Made by a program: the position numbers and the translations under genes
Shown here: positions 8,818 to 18,703 of the stretch, in pieces
Numbering within the stretch: position 1 is the stretch's first letter
Layout of the letters: every line of letters begins with the position of its first letter
The notes under the pieces: generated by a model
Seen by the model: only the letters and a program-made list of their open reading frames with translations
Database searches by the model: none
What the model was told of the DNA's origin: nothing
Source of the DNA: Betaproteobacteria bacterium
GTDB taxonomy: Bacteria > Pseudomonadota > Gammaproteobacteria > Burkholderiales > SG8-41
Direction of reading: 5' to 3'
Assembly: GCA_028291945.1 (NCBI GenBank)
Contig: JAQGNH010000044.1
Coordinates: forward strand, 1 to 45,634
DNA: 45,634 nt

Positions 8818-9810
8818 TCAGCCGCCCGGCTTGATGTTGGCGGTCTTGACTACTTTCCGCCACTTCGCGACATCACGCTGGAGCCGATCGAAAAAACGTT
8901 CCGGTGAGCCACCGGCGACCGCCATGGAATCACTCGCCAGGCGCTCCCTCATCTCCGGCAACTGGAGAACACGATTGATCTCGCTGTTCCAGCGTGTGGC
9001 GATCTCCCGGGGCAGCGCTTTCGGCCCGAGAACCGCCTGCCAGCTCAGGTTTTCGTAGCCCGGCACCGTTTCAGCGAAAGCCGGAATGTCAGGCATAGCA
9101 TCGGAGCGCTTTGCGCTTGTCACAGCAATACCGCGCAGCCGATTCGACTTCACGTGTGGGTAAATGACCATCGGGCTGCCGATCAGGAGTTGAATCTGCC
9201 CGCCGAGCACGTCGTTCAGTGCCGGGCCCTGGCCTTTGTAGGGCACGTGTGTCATCCGGGTTCCAGCCATCTGGTTGAATAATTCCGTCGCAAGGTGAAC
9301 GCTCCCGCCGGTGCCCGAGGAGCCGTAGTTGAGCTTGTCCGGATTGGCCTTGGCATATGCAATCAGCTCGGGGACGCTCGCGATGGGAACGGAAGGGTGG
9401 ACTGCCGCCAATTGGGACGCCACGCCGAGCAGCACGATCGGCGCCACGTCGTTCACCGGATCGTAGGGAAGCTGATATGTCGCTGCGCTTCCGGCGTAGC
9501 TGCTCGACACCATCAGTATGGTGTAACCATCAGGGTTGGCTCTCACGCCGGCTTCGATGCCGATCATGCCGCTCGCCCCAGGACGGTTATCCACCACGAC
9601 GCTTTGCTTGAAGCTCGCGCTGAGTTGCGGCGCCAGCACGCGTGCCATGCCATCGACCGGGCCCCCAGGCGCGAAAGGCACAATCAGCCGAATGGGCTTG
9701 CTCGGATAGGCCTGCCCTGAGCTTGTCGACTGCGCCATCGTCGATCCAGCGATGACAGCACTACCTGTTGCAATGAACACCGCGAGCACGGCCTTGAATC
9801 GGATATCCAT
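8818..9810 (-). CDS. Bug/TctC-family receptor
   Basis: A 330-residue Bug protein. The signal peptide ends near STMAQ, followed by a Ser/Thr-rich linker and then YPSKPIRLIVPFAPGGPVD, VVDNRPGASG and NPDGYTIL. A frame-open ATG lies at 9870, but the ATG at 9810 has AGGAG upstream and leaves a normal signal peptide, so I prefer it. The C-terminus ends in ANIKPGG. It is convergent with the amidohydrolase and follows another Bug gene by 66 bp on the same strand, so the pair may share a transcript. Confidence 0.9.
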   Translation of the reverse strand: MDIRFKAVLAVFIATGSAVIAGSTMAQSTSSGQAYPSKPIRLIVPFAPGGPVDGMARVLAPQLSASFKQSVVVDNRPGASGMIGIEAGVRANPDGYTILMVSSSYAGSAATYQLPYDPVNDVAPIVLLGVASQLAAVHPSVPIASVPELIAYAKANPDKLNYGSSGTGGSVHLATELFNQMAGTRMTHVPYKGQGPALNDVLGGQIQLLIGSPMVIYPHVKSNRLRGIAVTSAKRSDAMPDIPAFAETVPGYENLSWQAVLGPKALPREIATRWNSEINRVLQLPEMRERLASDSMAVAGGSPERFFDRLQRDVAKWRKVVKTANIKPGG

Positions 9811-9876
9811 AAAAAGTGTAGCTCCTGCTTCTCGGCGCCGAACGCTCACGCCGTCGGTGACGGCCGGCATCGAGAA

Positions 9877-10866
9877 CTACTCGAGCTTGATCCTTGCACG
9901 CTTCACGAATTCCTGCCACAGCTTCATGTCGTCTCGGATCTGAGTGGCGAATTGCTGAGGCGTTCCGCCGCCAGGTATCGTGCCCTGCGCTTTGAACCGC
10001 TCCTGCAGGTCGACCGTCTTCAGCGCCTCGTTGACCGTGGCGTTGATGCGGCTGACGGCGTCGTGTGACATACCCTTAGGTCCCACAAGCCCGTGCCAGA
10101 CATATCGGACCCACGGCGGATTCGTCGACTCCGCGGCTGCCGCAATGTCCGGTGCCAGCGCGATCCGTTGCGGCGAGGTTACGCCGAGCGCGCGTAACCG
10201 GCCCGACTTGACGTGCGGCATCATGAGCGTGGCGCCGCCGGACATGGCATCTATGTTGCCGGCCAGTGTGTCAGTGATCGCGGCGCCCGTTCCCTTGTAC
10301 GGCACGTGTCTCATCCTGATCTTGTACGTATCGAGGAACAGCTCCCACCCGAGATGGCTGAAGCTGCCAGCGCCCGCGGAGCCGAACGTAAGCGCGTCTG
10401 GTTTCGCGCGAGCAAGCTCGATGAGCTCCTTCACGCTGTTCGCCGGAACTTTCGGATTGACGACGATGACGCTCGGCTCGAACTGGATGTTGACGATCGG
10501 CGAAATTGCGGCGACTGCGTCGTACGACGTTTTGTACAGGATCGAGTTGAGCAGGTAGCTCGTTGAGATGATCAGAATCGTATAGCCATCCGGCGTCGAT
10601 CTAATGACCGTCTCGGCGCCCGTACTGCCGCCTGCCCCAGGACGGTTGTCGATGATGACGTTCTGGCCGAGCCGCTCCTTCATGTGCGCGCCGACAAGTC
10701 GCGCGTTGTAATCGCTGCCGCCGCCCGGGGCAAAGGGAACGACCAGCCGAATGGGTCTCGTCGGATACTGCGGAGCGTCGGCGGACCAGCATGCGTGCGA
10801 CACGAGAGACGCTGCGCACACAAGCGCGTTCGCGGTTTTGCGTGCGCCGCGGCATTGCGTCGTCAC
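9877..10866 (-). CDS. Bug/TctC-family receptor, GTG start overlapping an upstream Bug fragment
   Basis: A 329-residue Bug protein with a signal peptide ending near ACWSA and the landmarks YPTRPIRLVVPFAPGGGSD, IIDNRPGAGGSTG and TPDGYTIL. The most likely start is GTG at 10866, whose bases overlap the TGA of the fragment upstream (GTGA), a usual sign of translational coupling. The coupled partner is now a truncated gene, so expression of this one may have changed. Sequence differs clearly from the neighbour at 8818, so it is not a recent duplicate. Confidence 0.88.
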   Translation of the reverse strand: MTTQCRGARKTANALVCAASLVSHACWSADAPQYPTRPIRLVVPFAPGGGSDYNARLVGAHMKERLGQNVIIDNRPGAGGSTGAETVIRSTPDGYTILIISTSYLLNSILYKTSYDAVAAISPIVNIQFEPSVIVVNPKVPANSVKELIELARAKPDALTFGSAGAGSFSHLGWELFLDTYKIRMRHVPYKGTGAAITDTLAGNIDAMSGGATLMMPHVKSGRLRALGVTSPQRIALAPDIAAAAESTNPPWVRYVWHGLVGPKGMSHDAVSRINATVNEALKTVDLQERFKAQGTIPGGGTPQQFATQIRDDMKLWQEFVKRARIKLE

Positions 10867-11207
10867 GGCTTCAGCATCCCAATGGTTCTCAGAAATTCCT
10901 CAGACTCCAACCGCTTTGCGGCGAGATACTGGGCAAACTCGGCGCTCCCGAGATGTTTATCCTCGAAGATATTGCGCTCCGCATACTCCTTGTACGCGGG
11001 GTTGTCGTGGACGCGCTTCAACGCGGCTTCCATCACGGCCGCGGCTTCCTTCGGCACCCCGGCCGGCATCGCGAACCCGCGCCCGGTCGCGGCCACGATG
11101 TTGAAGCCCAATTCCTTCAGCGTCGGGACCTCGGGTGCCCTGGCGAAGCGCCGTTCGCTCGTCACCGCGAGCACGCGCATTTTCTTCGTCTCGTAGAGCG
11201 ACAGCAT
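10863..11207 (-). pseudogene. 3' fragment of a Bug/TctC gene
   Basis: A 114-codon frame encodes only the C-terminal third of a Bug protein: it opens in KMRVLAVTSERRFARAPEVP and continues through a GFAMPAGVPKEAAAV segment. The signal peptide, DNR loop and DGYT motif are missing, and a TAA sits directly before the first ATG (11208-11210). The sequence beyond it shows no coding match. It therefore looks like a deletion remnant. The end overlaps the GTG of the next Bug gene. Confidence 0.8.
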
Positions 11208-11367
11208 TTAGTCCTGATCTCAGCTCTCATTCGTAACCCCCAGACTCGCGTGCGCCGCTGCCTACGGTAGCTACATGCTACAGTTCATGCGGGGTGCTCG
11301 TCCGATCGTCGCGGATTTCCCTATACGTAGCCCGCAGGATCACGTACTCCTCGGAGGAGGCGTATTG

Positions 11368-12351
11368 ATGAATCGCGTCACCCGTAGCTTTGCTTCTTGG
11401 CTCACGAGCGCCGCGCTCGCGTACAGCGCCGCTGCGTTCGCGGAGGATAAGCCGGCAAACTATCCGCTGAGACCCATTCGGCTCATCGTTTCCGTGTCTC
11501 CCGGTGCGGGCGCCGACGCAATCGCGCGTGCAGCGGGTCAGATGCTGACCGATGCGTGGGGTCAGAATGCGGTGGTCGACAACCGGCCGGGCGGTAGCGG
11601 CGTGATCGCCGTAGAGCTAGTCGCGAGATCGGCGCCTGATGGGTACACGATACTCAGCCTCGGGGACACGCTCATGCTTCTGGGCGCGCAGAACCGCGTC
11701 TCGTTCGACATTCTCAAGGCGTTCGATCCCATTACCCCCACGTCCGCTCAACCCTACGTCCTCCTTGTGGGCCTGAACATACCCTTCAAGTCGATCAAGG
11801 AGCTGGTTGCGTATTCGGCAACCCACACGGTGACGTACTCGGGCGCGACGGGTGTTGGTGCCACGGTTCATCTAGGTATGGAGCGCCTGGCGCAGCTATC
11901 AGGCGCGAAATTGCTGTTCGTCCCATACAAGGGGAGCGCTCCTGCCATCATCGCCGTCGCTGGGGGCGAGATTCAAATGGCGGCCGCGAGCTCGATCGCC
12001 GCGACCGGGGCGATAAGAACCGGCAAGGTGCGCGCGTTGGCCGCACTGGGCCTTACGCGCATTCCCGCGATGCCGGACCTGCCGACGGTCGCCGAGCAGG
12101 GCTTTCCTGGTTTCAAGATCACCAATCGCTACGGTCTGTATGCGCCGGCGGGGACACCACGCGCGATCATCGCTGCGATCAATCGCGTGGTGAGCGATGG
12201 CATGCATTCGCCGCAGATGACGCAGCGGCTCGAGGCCGACGGAAGTCAACCTGCCGAGCGCATGACTCCCGAGCAACTCAAGGCAACGATCGCGCGCGAG
12301 TATGCGGAGATCGAGCAGCAGGTGAAGCAGCTGAATATCAAGATTCAGTAG
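11368..12351 (+). CDS. Bug/TctC-family receptor
   Basis: A 327-residue Bug protein with a signal peptide ending near AAAFA, then YPLRPIRLIVSVSPGAGAD, VVDNRPGGSG and APDGYTIL. The first-strand motif is unusual: SVSPGAGAD replaces the common PFAPGGxxD, which may alter the ligand pocket. The ATG at 11368 is chosen because GGAGGAGG lies upstream; an in-frame ATG at 11275 would add 31 residues before the signal peptide. It is divergent from the Bug fragment at 10863 across about 160 bp with no other visible gene. Confidence 0.88.
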   Translation: MNRVTRSFASWLTSAALAYSAAAFAEDKPANYPLRPIRLIVSVSPGAGADAIARAAGQMLTDAWGQNAVVDNRPGGSGVIAVELVARSAPDGYTILSLGDTLMLLGAQNRVSFDILKAFDPITPTSAQPYVLLVGLNIPFKSIKELVAYSATHTVTYSGATGVGATVHLGMERLAQLSGAKLLFVPYKGSAPAIIAVAGGEIQMAAASSIAATGAIRTGKVRALAALGLTRIPAMPDLPTVAEQGFPGFKITNRYGLYAPAGTPRAIIAAINRVVSDGMHSPQMTQRLEADGSQPAERMTPEQLKATIAREYAEIEQQVKQLNIKIQ

Positions 12352-12466
12352 ACGGGGCAACGGAACGCGCATCTCAACATAGACCACGGACGGCGGCCGT
12401 TGGCCTCGACTTGCGTGCGCGGAGCCCACGGCAGCAGTCGCACCTGCTGGCGTGAATCGGTTGGAA

Positions 12467-13554
12467 TCAGTCGTCGTCGCGGTCGCGGTCGTCGCGCTCA
12501 TCACGCTCATCGGGAATCAGCGACACCGGCAGGCGGATACGCAGAAACTCGGTATTGTCCGAAGCCAGTGCGCGGCCGCCGCCATAGGGGAAGTTGTTGT
12601 CGTTGACCACCAGCAGCGTACGTGAATCCAGCACCAGCACGTTCTCGATGGTGGTGTAGGGGAAGGTGAACACCTGGCTACCATCACCGTTGAGGTCGTG
12701 CGGATCGGCGAGCGCCATCAGGTCCACCAGTTCCGTCTTGCGTGCGATGCCTCCGTCGGCAACGGCTTCGATGTCTATCAGATAGACCTTCTTGAACGGC
12801 GCCGGGTTGGGTTCGCGACCGCCTTCCCGGCCATCACGTCCTTATGCTGCGGCGCATAGACTCCGGGCATGGAGATCTTGCTGCGCAGCACGGTGCCGCG
12901 CGGGTCTCTCTTGATCAGATACGGCCCAAACTCGTCGCCGAACCAGAAGTTGCCGTTACGATCACGACGAAAGGATTCGACGTCGAAATCGGCGCCCGTC
13001 AGGAGACGTCCGGCGCGGATGCTCGGATCGACCTGCGGATTGGCCGGGTTGTTGTAGTAGTTGGCGTAATCGGGCTGGATGGGCAGAGTCAGCCTGCGCC
13101 GCGTATCGTTGAGTTGCATGCGGGTGGACGTGTCGAACGCTCCACGCTCATTGCCGGACTGCCAGTCCGCCGGCGCGACGGCGCCGAGGCCGCCGTTGCG
13201 GCTGCGCCACTTTACTTCCAACGTGTAGGCACGCAGCAGGGAATCCGCCGAATTGGCCTGGGCGCCGAACCCGTTATCCACGAGGAAGTGGTAGACGTTT
13301 TTGCGCCGGCCAGCGAGCACGGCCGAGAAGCCTTGTACCGGCTGACGGTTCGCAAAAGGTGGCAGGTTGGTGCCATAGGGGTTGGGCGCGGCAAATTGCC
13401 CAGAGGTAGGACCATTGGCAAAAGTGGCCGCGGGCATTTGGGCCCAGCCCGTCAGCATCTGGGCATGGGCGGCGCCTGCGACGAGCAGTGAGGCGGCGAG
13501 CGGAGTGAGTGCACGGGACAAGCGCGGCATGAGACGCATGGTGTTCCTCTTCAT
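12467..13554 (-). pseudogene. Esterase-like phytase-family protein, interrupted by a one-base frameshift
   Basis: A secreted protein of the esterase-like phytase family (PF13449 type, beta-propeller). The first frame, 13554-12778, encodes a signal peptide (ending AGAAHA) and most of the domain, including FDVESFRRDRNGNFWFGDEF. The second frame, ending at 12467, carries the rest (NVLVLDSRTLLVVNDNNFPY) and an acidic-basic tail of D, E and R. They join if one base is restored at about 12790-12800, where the coding strand reads AACCCAACCCGG and AACCCGAACCCGG is expected; the joined gene is 363 codons. Either a real mutation or an assembly error. An ATG at 13539, with AGAGG upstream, is a better start than 13554. 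Confidence 0.75.
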
Positions 13555-13713
13555 TCGATTGGTTAGGGAGTCGGGTCGATCATGCCGAACGATCGTTGCA
13601 GCAAAACGTTGTGCGCGCGGGTATTGATAGTCCGAACGGACCCTGCTGGATTGTGGTAATTACGCGAAGGTGTACTTCTGGAATCGATCGATAACGAGCT
13701 GAGGAGGAAATCT

Positions 13714-14685
13714 ATGAAGCGCGCAGCGTGTCTGCTCCTGATTCTGGGTATGTCGTGTGCTGCATCGATCTCCGGCGCCGCGGACGCAGGCGCAAACTAC
13801 CCTAGCCGACCGATTCGCATCATCGATGCGTTCGTGCCCGGCGGTCCGAGCGACGTCCTCTCGCGATTGCTCTCTCAGAAGCTGACCGAGAGCTGGGGCC
13901 AGCCAGTCGTGATCGAAAATCGCCCAAGCATTGGCGCCATCGTCGGATTCGAAGTCGCCGCGAAGGCGCAGCCGGACGGATACACGCTCCTCCTGGCGCC
14001 CCAGGCCCCGCTCACGATCAACCCGAGTGTGTATGTGAAGCTGCCGTACGACCCCATACGCGACTTTCAACCCATTACGCAGATTTCTTCCGGCGCGTAT
14101 CTGATGGTGATCAATCCGTCCGTGGCGGCCAAGTCGGTGCCCGAATTCATCGCACTCGCCAAGGCGAAACCCGGAGACATCAATTACGCGAGCACCGCAG
14201 CCAACAATCTGCTCGCGATGGAGATGTTCAATTACATGGCCGGCGTCAAGACGGTGAACATCGCGTATAAAGGAACGGGACAAGCGATTACTGCTCTTCT
14301 ATCCAACGAAGTGCAGGTGTTCATCATCAGCCCGCTCGTAGGTTTGCCTCAGGTCAATGCAGGAAAGATGCGGGCGATCGGCGTGACAGGGTTGAAACGC
14401 AGTCCGACTTTGCCCGATGTGCCGGCGGTTGCGGAAACGTTGCCCGGCTTCGAATCGATCGTATGGCACGGCGTCGTCGCGCCCAGCAAGACACCGAAGC
14501 CCATCGTCGATAAGCTCTCGCGGGAGCTCATCAGAATCGTCAGGCTGCCGGACGTAAAGGAACGCTTGAACAGCCAGGGCCTCGATGCGGTGGGCTCGAC
14601 ACCTGAGGAGCTCAGCGCTCTGATCAAGAGCGAAATCGCGATGTTCGCGAAACTGGTCAAGCAGATCGGATTCAAGCCTCAATAG
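13714..14685 (+). CDS. Bug/TctC-family receptor
   Basis: A 323-residue Bug protein. The signal peptide ends near SGAADA, followed by YPSRPIRIIDAFVPGGPSD, VIENRPSIGAIVG and QPDGYTLL. The usual DNRxGAGG loop is changed to ENRPSIGAIVG. The ATG follows GAGGAGG at good spacing. It ends 33 bp before the DHA2-type exporter on the same strand, so uptake and export genes may lie on one transcript. Confidence 0.9.
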   Translation: MKRAACLLLILGMSCAASISGAADAGANYPSRPIRIIDAFVPGGPSDVLSRLLSQKLTESWGQPVVIENRPSIGAIVGFEVAAKAQPDGYTLLLAPQAPLTINPSVYVKLPYDPIRDFQPITQISSGAYLMVINPSVAAKSVPEFIALAKAKPGDINYASTAANNLLAMEMFNYMAGVKTVNIAYKGTGQAITALLSNEVQVFIISPLVGLPQVNAGKMRAIGVTGLKRSPTLPDVPAVAETLPGFESIVWHGVVAPSKTPKPIVDKLSRELIRIVRLPDVKERLNSQGLDAVGSTPEELSALIKSEIAMFAKLVKQIGFKPQ

Positions 14686-14718
14686 ACGAGACGATAAGCC
14701 TGGCCTGAGTTTGCATTG

Positions 14719-16272
14719 ATGTCCACAACCACTGAGACTTCTGCGGTTCTGTTCGCGCGCTACGGGCCGCGCTATCGCATCTACGTCACTGTGGTGGCGT
14801 TGCTTGGAACGATATCTGCCATCGTGACCACCACCACGGTCAACGTCGCGCTGCCTGACATCATGGACTCGTTCGGCATCGGCCAGGATCGCGCACAGTG
14901 GATATCCACGGGAAATCTCGCGGGCACGACGGTCGGCCAGTTGCTAAGCGCGTGGCTCATTGACAGCTTTGGCCAGCGCAAAACCTTCGTCGGCGGGCTG
15001 TGCATCTTTGTCGTCGCGCTGCTGGTGGCAGCGCTGAGTCCCAACGAAGTGATGCTGACTTTCGCGCGGGTGGTCCAGGGCTTGATGGCCGGTGTGCTGC
15101 AATCCTTGACGATGTTTACCTTGTTCAGCGTGTTCCCGCCGGAGAAGCGCGGGATGGCGATGGGATTCTTCAGTATCAGCGTAATCCTCGGGCCTGCGGT
15201 CGGGCCGACTCTGGGCGGTATCCTGATCGAACACTTCAACTGGCGCTCCGTCTTTTACATGGCCGTGCCGTTCAGCGTCGCCGGAATCCTGTTCGGCAGC
15301 CTGTTCATGCCGGAGCGCGAAGAAACGGGCAGGCGCGCGCAATTCGACTGGCTGGGCTTCGTGTTGCTATGCCTGACGATGTCGTCACTGCTGACCGGCT
15401 TGTCCAACGGGCAGCGCGATGGCTGGGAATCCGATTTCATTCTGGAAATGCTTGTAACGGCTGGCGCTGCGGGAATCGCATTTATTGCGTGGGAGCTGCG
15501 CGTGCGGCAACCGCTCGTCAATCTCCGAGTGCTCACGGTGGGCCCGTTTGCTGCGGCGGCCTGCGTGGCATGTGTTTTCGGGATAGGCCAGTTCGGCACG
15601 ACTTTCCTCATACCTTTGTTCGTGCAGACGATCCAGGGACTCACGCCACTCGATGCCGGACTGCTGCTCATGCCGGGCGCTCTGCTTCTGGGTTTGTTCA
15701 CTCCGCTGGGTGGATACTTGTGTGATCGCATGCCGCCGCGCGCGCTACTCATCACGGGTCTGTTGGGCTTTGCCGCCTCGACGTATTGGATGCGTGACGT
15801 GGACGTCAACACGTCGTACTTCGGAATGCTCATGTGCGTGGTGGTCAGTCGCCTCGGGCAGGCACTGATCAACCCGACGCTGAACGCCACCGCGATGCGC
15901 TCACTGCAGTCGACGCTGCTCAGGCAGGGCGCGGGCATGATCAATTTCTTTCGGCAGCTCGGCGGCGCATTCGGCGTCAATCTGCTGTCAGTCTCGCTCG
16001 ATCGCCGAACCTTCTTTTACAGCGACATACTCACCAGCATGGAAACTGCAGGTAATGGCACTACTTCGGAACTGCTGCAACAGATGCAGCGGCTTTTGGC
16101 CCAGGCTGGCGCGTCGTCTGACGTGCAATCCGCAGGCGCGCTGGATTTCCTCGGGCGCATGGTGTATGCGCAGGCGTACACGCTCGCATTTCGCGATTGT
16201 TTTTTGATCGTTACTGTCGTCTTCATGCTGGCACTGATCCCGGCGTGGCTCATGGGGCGCAAGAGGCGATAG
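14719..16272 (+). CDS. DHA2-type MFS exporter (EmrB/QacA family), 14 membrane helices
   Basis: A 517-residue inner-membrane proton antiporter of the major facilitator DHA2 group, which exports drugs, dyes or organic acids. Visible family features are the first helix TTTVNVALPDIMDSFG, the motif around WLIDSFGQRKTFVGG after helix 2, and antiporter motif C in helix 5 (ILGPAVGPTLGGILIE). Hydrophobic segments fit 14 helices. The start is ATG 14719; a TTG directly before it is also open. No membrane-fusion (EmrA) gene or MarR/TetR regulator is adjacent. Being downstream of a Bug gene, it might export a related organic acid, but this cannot be decided here. Confidence 0.88.
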   Translation: MSTTTETSAVLFARYGPRYRIYVTVVALLGTISAIVTTTTVNVALPDIMDSFGIGQDRAQWISTGNLAGTTVGQLLSAWLIDSFGQRKTFVGGLCIFVVALLVAALSPNEVMLTFARVVQGLMAGVLQSLTMFTLFSVFPPEKRGMAMGFFSISVILGPAVGPTLGGILIEHFNWRSVFYMAVPFSVAGILFGSLFMPEREETGRRAQFDWLGFVLLCLTMSSLLTGLSNGQRDGWESDFILEMLVTAGAAGIAFIAWELRVRQPLVNLRVLTVGPFAAAACVACVFGIGQFGTTFLIPLFVQTIQGLTPLDAGLLLMPGALLLGLFTPLGGYLCDRMPPRALLITGLLGFAASTYWMRDVDVNTSYFGMLMCVVVSRLGQALINPTLNATAMRSLQSTLLRQGAGMINFFRQLGGAFGVNLLSVSLDRRTFFYSDILTSMETAGNGTTSELLQQMQRLLAQAGASSDVQSAGALDFLGRMVYAQAYTLAFRDCFLIVTVVFMLALIPAWLMGRKRR

Positions 16273-16331
16273 GGTGTTGGTGCGAACAAAGTTGACACTA
16301 TCGTAAGGCAACAACGTCGAGAGGATCCAGA

Positions 16332-17306
16332 ATGAGCAAACTGTCTGATATTGCAGTGGCCGCTTCGTTTGCTGCGGTAACCGTGCTACCGCTGCACGTT
16401 TGTGCGCAAAGCTATCCGACCAAACCGGTTCGCATGCTGATCGGTTTTCCTCCGGGCAGCTCGAGCGATGTCGTAGGGCGAGTGGTTGCGACAAAGCTGA
16501 CCGAGACGCTCGGACGCGCCGTCGTATTCGACAACCGGCCAGGCGCAGGCGGCAATATCGCTGCTGAGGTCGTCGCGAAATCTGCACCGGACGGTTACAC
16601 ACTGCTGTATGCGAACACCGGCATCGCAGTCGCCGTAAGCGCGTACGAAAAACTCGGATACGACGTGCTGCGCGATCTCGTGCCGATCGGCGAGGCCGCG
16701 GCAGGTCCGCACATTCTGATCGTCAATCCATCGCTGCCGGTGCGTTCCGTGAAGGACCTGATCGCGCTCGCGAAATCGAAGCCGCGTGCGCTCAACGTGG
16801 CGTCATCGGGTTCCGGCAACTCCGATCATTTCGCGTACGAGCTTTTCAGGTCGATGACGGGCGCGGAGATGGTCCACGTGCCTTATAAGGGAGGCGGTCA
16901 GGCCACACTCGACGTCATCACCGGTCAGATGGCCGCGTATTTTGCAGGGATGGCGGCGGGTCTTCCGCAAGCACGTGCCGGCAAGGTGCGCGCGCTCGCA
17001 GTGACCTCGGGCAAGCGCACGCCGATCGCACCCGACATTGCCACGATGATCGAAGCCGGCGTTCCCGGTTACGAGCACGTACTGTGGAACGCGGTGTTCG
17101 CGCCGGCCGCGACTTCGAAAGAAGTCGTTTCCCGTTTGGATGCGGAGCTCGCAAAGGCCGTGAACACGGCGGAACTACGCGAGCGCTTCGCTGCCGTCGG
17201 CGTTGAGCCGCAGAGCAGAACGTCGGAAGAAATGGCGCGCTATTTGAAAGCCGAAATCGACAAGTACGGAAAGATCGTGCGCGCGATCGGACTCAAGATC
17301 GACTAG
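16332..17306 (+). CDS. Bug/TctC-family receptor
   Basis: A 324-residue Bug protein: signal peptide ending near HVCAQ, then YPTKPVRMLIGFPPGSSSD, VFDNRPGAGG and APDGYTLL. Start ATG has GAGAGG upstream. Its stop lies at the first copy of an imperfect repeat (17305-17349) whose second copy at 20835 precedes a broken Bug sequence. That suggests the signalling block between them entered, or was rearranged, next to a Bug gene. Confidence 0.9.
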   Translation: MSKLSDIAVAASFAAVTVLPLHVCAQSYPTKPVRMLIGFPPGSSSDVVGRVVATKLTETLGRAVVFDNRPGAGGNIAAEVVAKSAPDGYTLLYANTGIAVAVSAYEKLGYDVLRDLVPIGEAAAGPHILIVNPSLPVRSVKDLIALAKSKPRALNVASSGSGNSDHFAYELFRSMTGAEMVHVPYKGGGQATLDVITGQMAAYFAGMAAGLPQARAGKVRALAVTSGKRTPIAPDIATMIEAGVPGYEHVLWNAVFAPAATSKEVVSRLDAELAKAVNTAELRERFAAVGVEPQSRTSEEMARYLKAEIDKYGKIVRAIGLKID

Positions 17307-17349
17307 TCGCGCTCAATTCCGCAGGCGTCCAAGCGGATGACCGAGTTTG
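17305..17349. repeat. Imperfect direct repeat, copy 1
   Basis: The bases directly after the Bug stop share AGTCGCGCTCAATTC exactly with 20835-20849. The match continues with a few transitions (GCAG-CGT-CA and a final GTTTG) over about 45 bp. Same orientation. Confidence 0.45.
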
Positions 17350-17359
17350 GCTTTGAGAT

Positions 17360-18703
17360 CTACAGCAATTCGTGACCGAACGTGCTGCCGCACTCAGTGT
17401 TCAGAATTGCGCCATTAGAATCGAGCGTAACGCAAACTTCGAAACACGCGTCGCCGCACTTCCGAAACTGCAGCTCGCCGCCGTGGGCTCGCACGATGCG
17501 AGCTGCGATGGCCAGACCGAGGCCGACGCTACCCTTGGTGCCCCGCGCCGCGCTCAGTTGAGTAAACGGCTCGAGCGCTGTCGACTGCTCGCTCTCGGGA
17601 ATGCCACGGCCATGATCGCGTACGACGAGCTGCACGCGGCCCGCGTCCGACCGCGCGACCTCGATCTCTATCGGGGGAGCGCCATGCTGAATCGCATTGC
17701 CAATCAGATTATCGGTCAGGCGCTCGAGCGCGACACGATTACCGTTAACTACGACGTTGCCTGAGGCGACGGTCATTCGTACGTCGTTGTCGCCCTTTAC
17801 CCAGCGCTCGACACGCTCGCCTACGAGCCCTACAAGATTGAGCGGACTGCGCTCGAGCGCTGGGCCATCAACGCCTCGCAGGTACTGAACGAACTGCTGG
17901 GAAATATGCTCGATATCCTGAACGTCGCGCCGGAATCCTTCCCGTGCGTCACTGTCCTCGACCAATTCTGCGCGTACCTTCAGGCGCGAGATCGGTGTCC
18001 GCAAATCGTGCGGCAGCCCTGCCAGCATGACGGTGCGCTCCCGTTCGTTGGCTTCGATGCGGGCGAGCATTTGATTGAAGCGCTCTGCGAGCTCGCGAAT
18101 CTCGCGCGGACCTGTAAGCGGGACTGACGTGGTCCGACCTGATTCGAATGCCCGGGTGGCTTCCGTGAGTGATCTAAGCGGTCGCGTCATCCCCAGCACA
18201 AACGGCGCACTGAGTCCAAGCACTACAACAACGATAGCGGCAAGCCCCATCAAGCGCTCCGGCAGCTGGGACTTCGGACCATCCAGCACGAGCCACCACT
18301 TTTGACCGCCCGCTTCAAAACCAACGAAAAATGTGAGCGGGGACGCGTCAGTGCTTTTCAACACGACGGTGTCGGAACCCAGCTCTGCCTGAAGGAACTT
18401 CGCAAAACCATGACCAGGCGGATTTCTATCCATGGACGTGGTGAATTGAGCCTCGTCTGGAAGGATACGCATTCCGGTGGGTCCCTGAAGCGTTGCGAGC
18501 AGCGCCGTATGCTTCTCCGGCGCCATGGAGGCCATGGCGGCCTGCAGCAGGCGGATGTAGCTCGCAACGGCGCCAGCGGCCCCGGAAGCAATGAATTCGT
18601 CGCGGTCGAGGAATCTCACGAGTGTAATCGCCTGTGCGATCAGCACTGCAGCAAACACCACCAGGATTGTCCGCGCTCGCAGAGTCTTCGGAAGCAGGCT
18701 CAT
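17360..18703 (-). CDS. EnvZ-type sensor histidine kinase
   Basis: A 447-residue membrane sensor kinase. It has a first helix at about 13-30, a periplasmic region of some 120 residues, a second helix at 151-171, a HAMP linker at about 172-225, the H-box LPHDLRTPISR with His232 as phosphorylation site, the N-box DNLIGNAIQHG (331-341), the G1 box DHGRGIP and the G2 box GSVGLGLAIA. The ATG at 18703 overlaps the TGA of the response regulator (ATGA), so the two are translationally coupled. A frame-open start at 18763 would lie inside the regulator gene. The periplasmic input domain is not one I recognise, so the signal is unknown. The closest well-known pair by layout is OmpR/EnvZ. Confidence 0.92.
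   Translation of the reverse strand: MSLLPKTLRARTILVVFAAVLIAQAITLVRFLDRDEFIASGAAGAVASYIRLLQAAMASMAPEKHTALLATLQGPTGMRILPDEAQFTTSMDRNPPGHGFAKFLQAELGSDTVVLKSTDASPLTFFVGFEAGGQKWWLVLDGPKSQLPERLMGLAAIVVVVLGLSAPFVLGMTRPLRSLTEATRAFESGRTTSVPLTGPREIRELAERFNQMLARIEANERERTVMLAGLPHDLRTPISRLKVRAELVEDSDAREGFRRDVQDIEHISQQFVQYLRGVDGPALERSPLNLVGLVGERVERWVKGDNDVRMTVASGNVVVNGNRVALERLTDNLIGNAIQHGAPPIEIEVARSDAGRVQLVVRDHGRGIPESEQSTALEPFTQLSAARGTKGSVGLGLAIAARIVRAHGGELQFRKCGDACFEVCVTLDSNGAILNTECGSTFGHELL

Noticed and set aside
15255-15980. 241-codon minus-strand frame inside the exporter gene
   Set aside because: Antisense shadow of a gene with clear DHA2 motifs.
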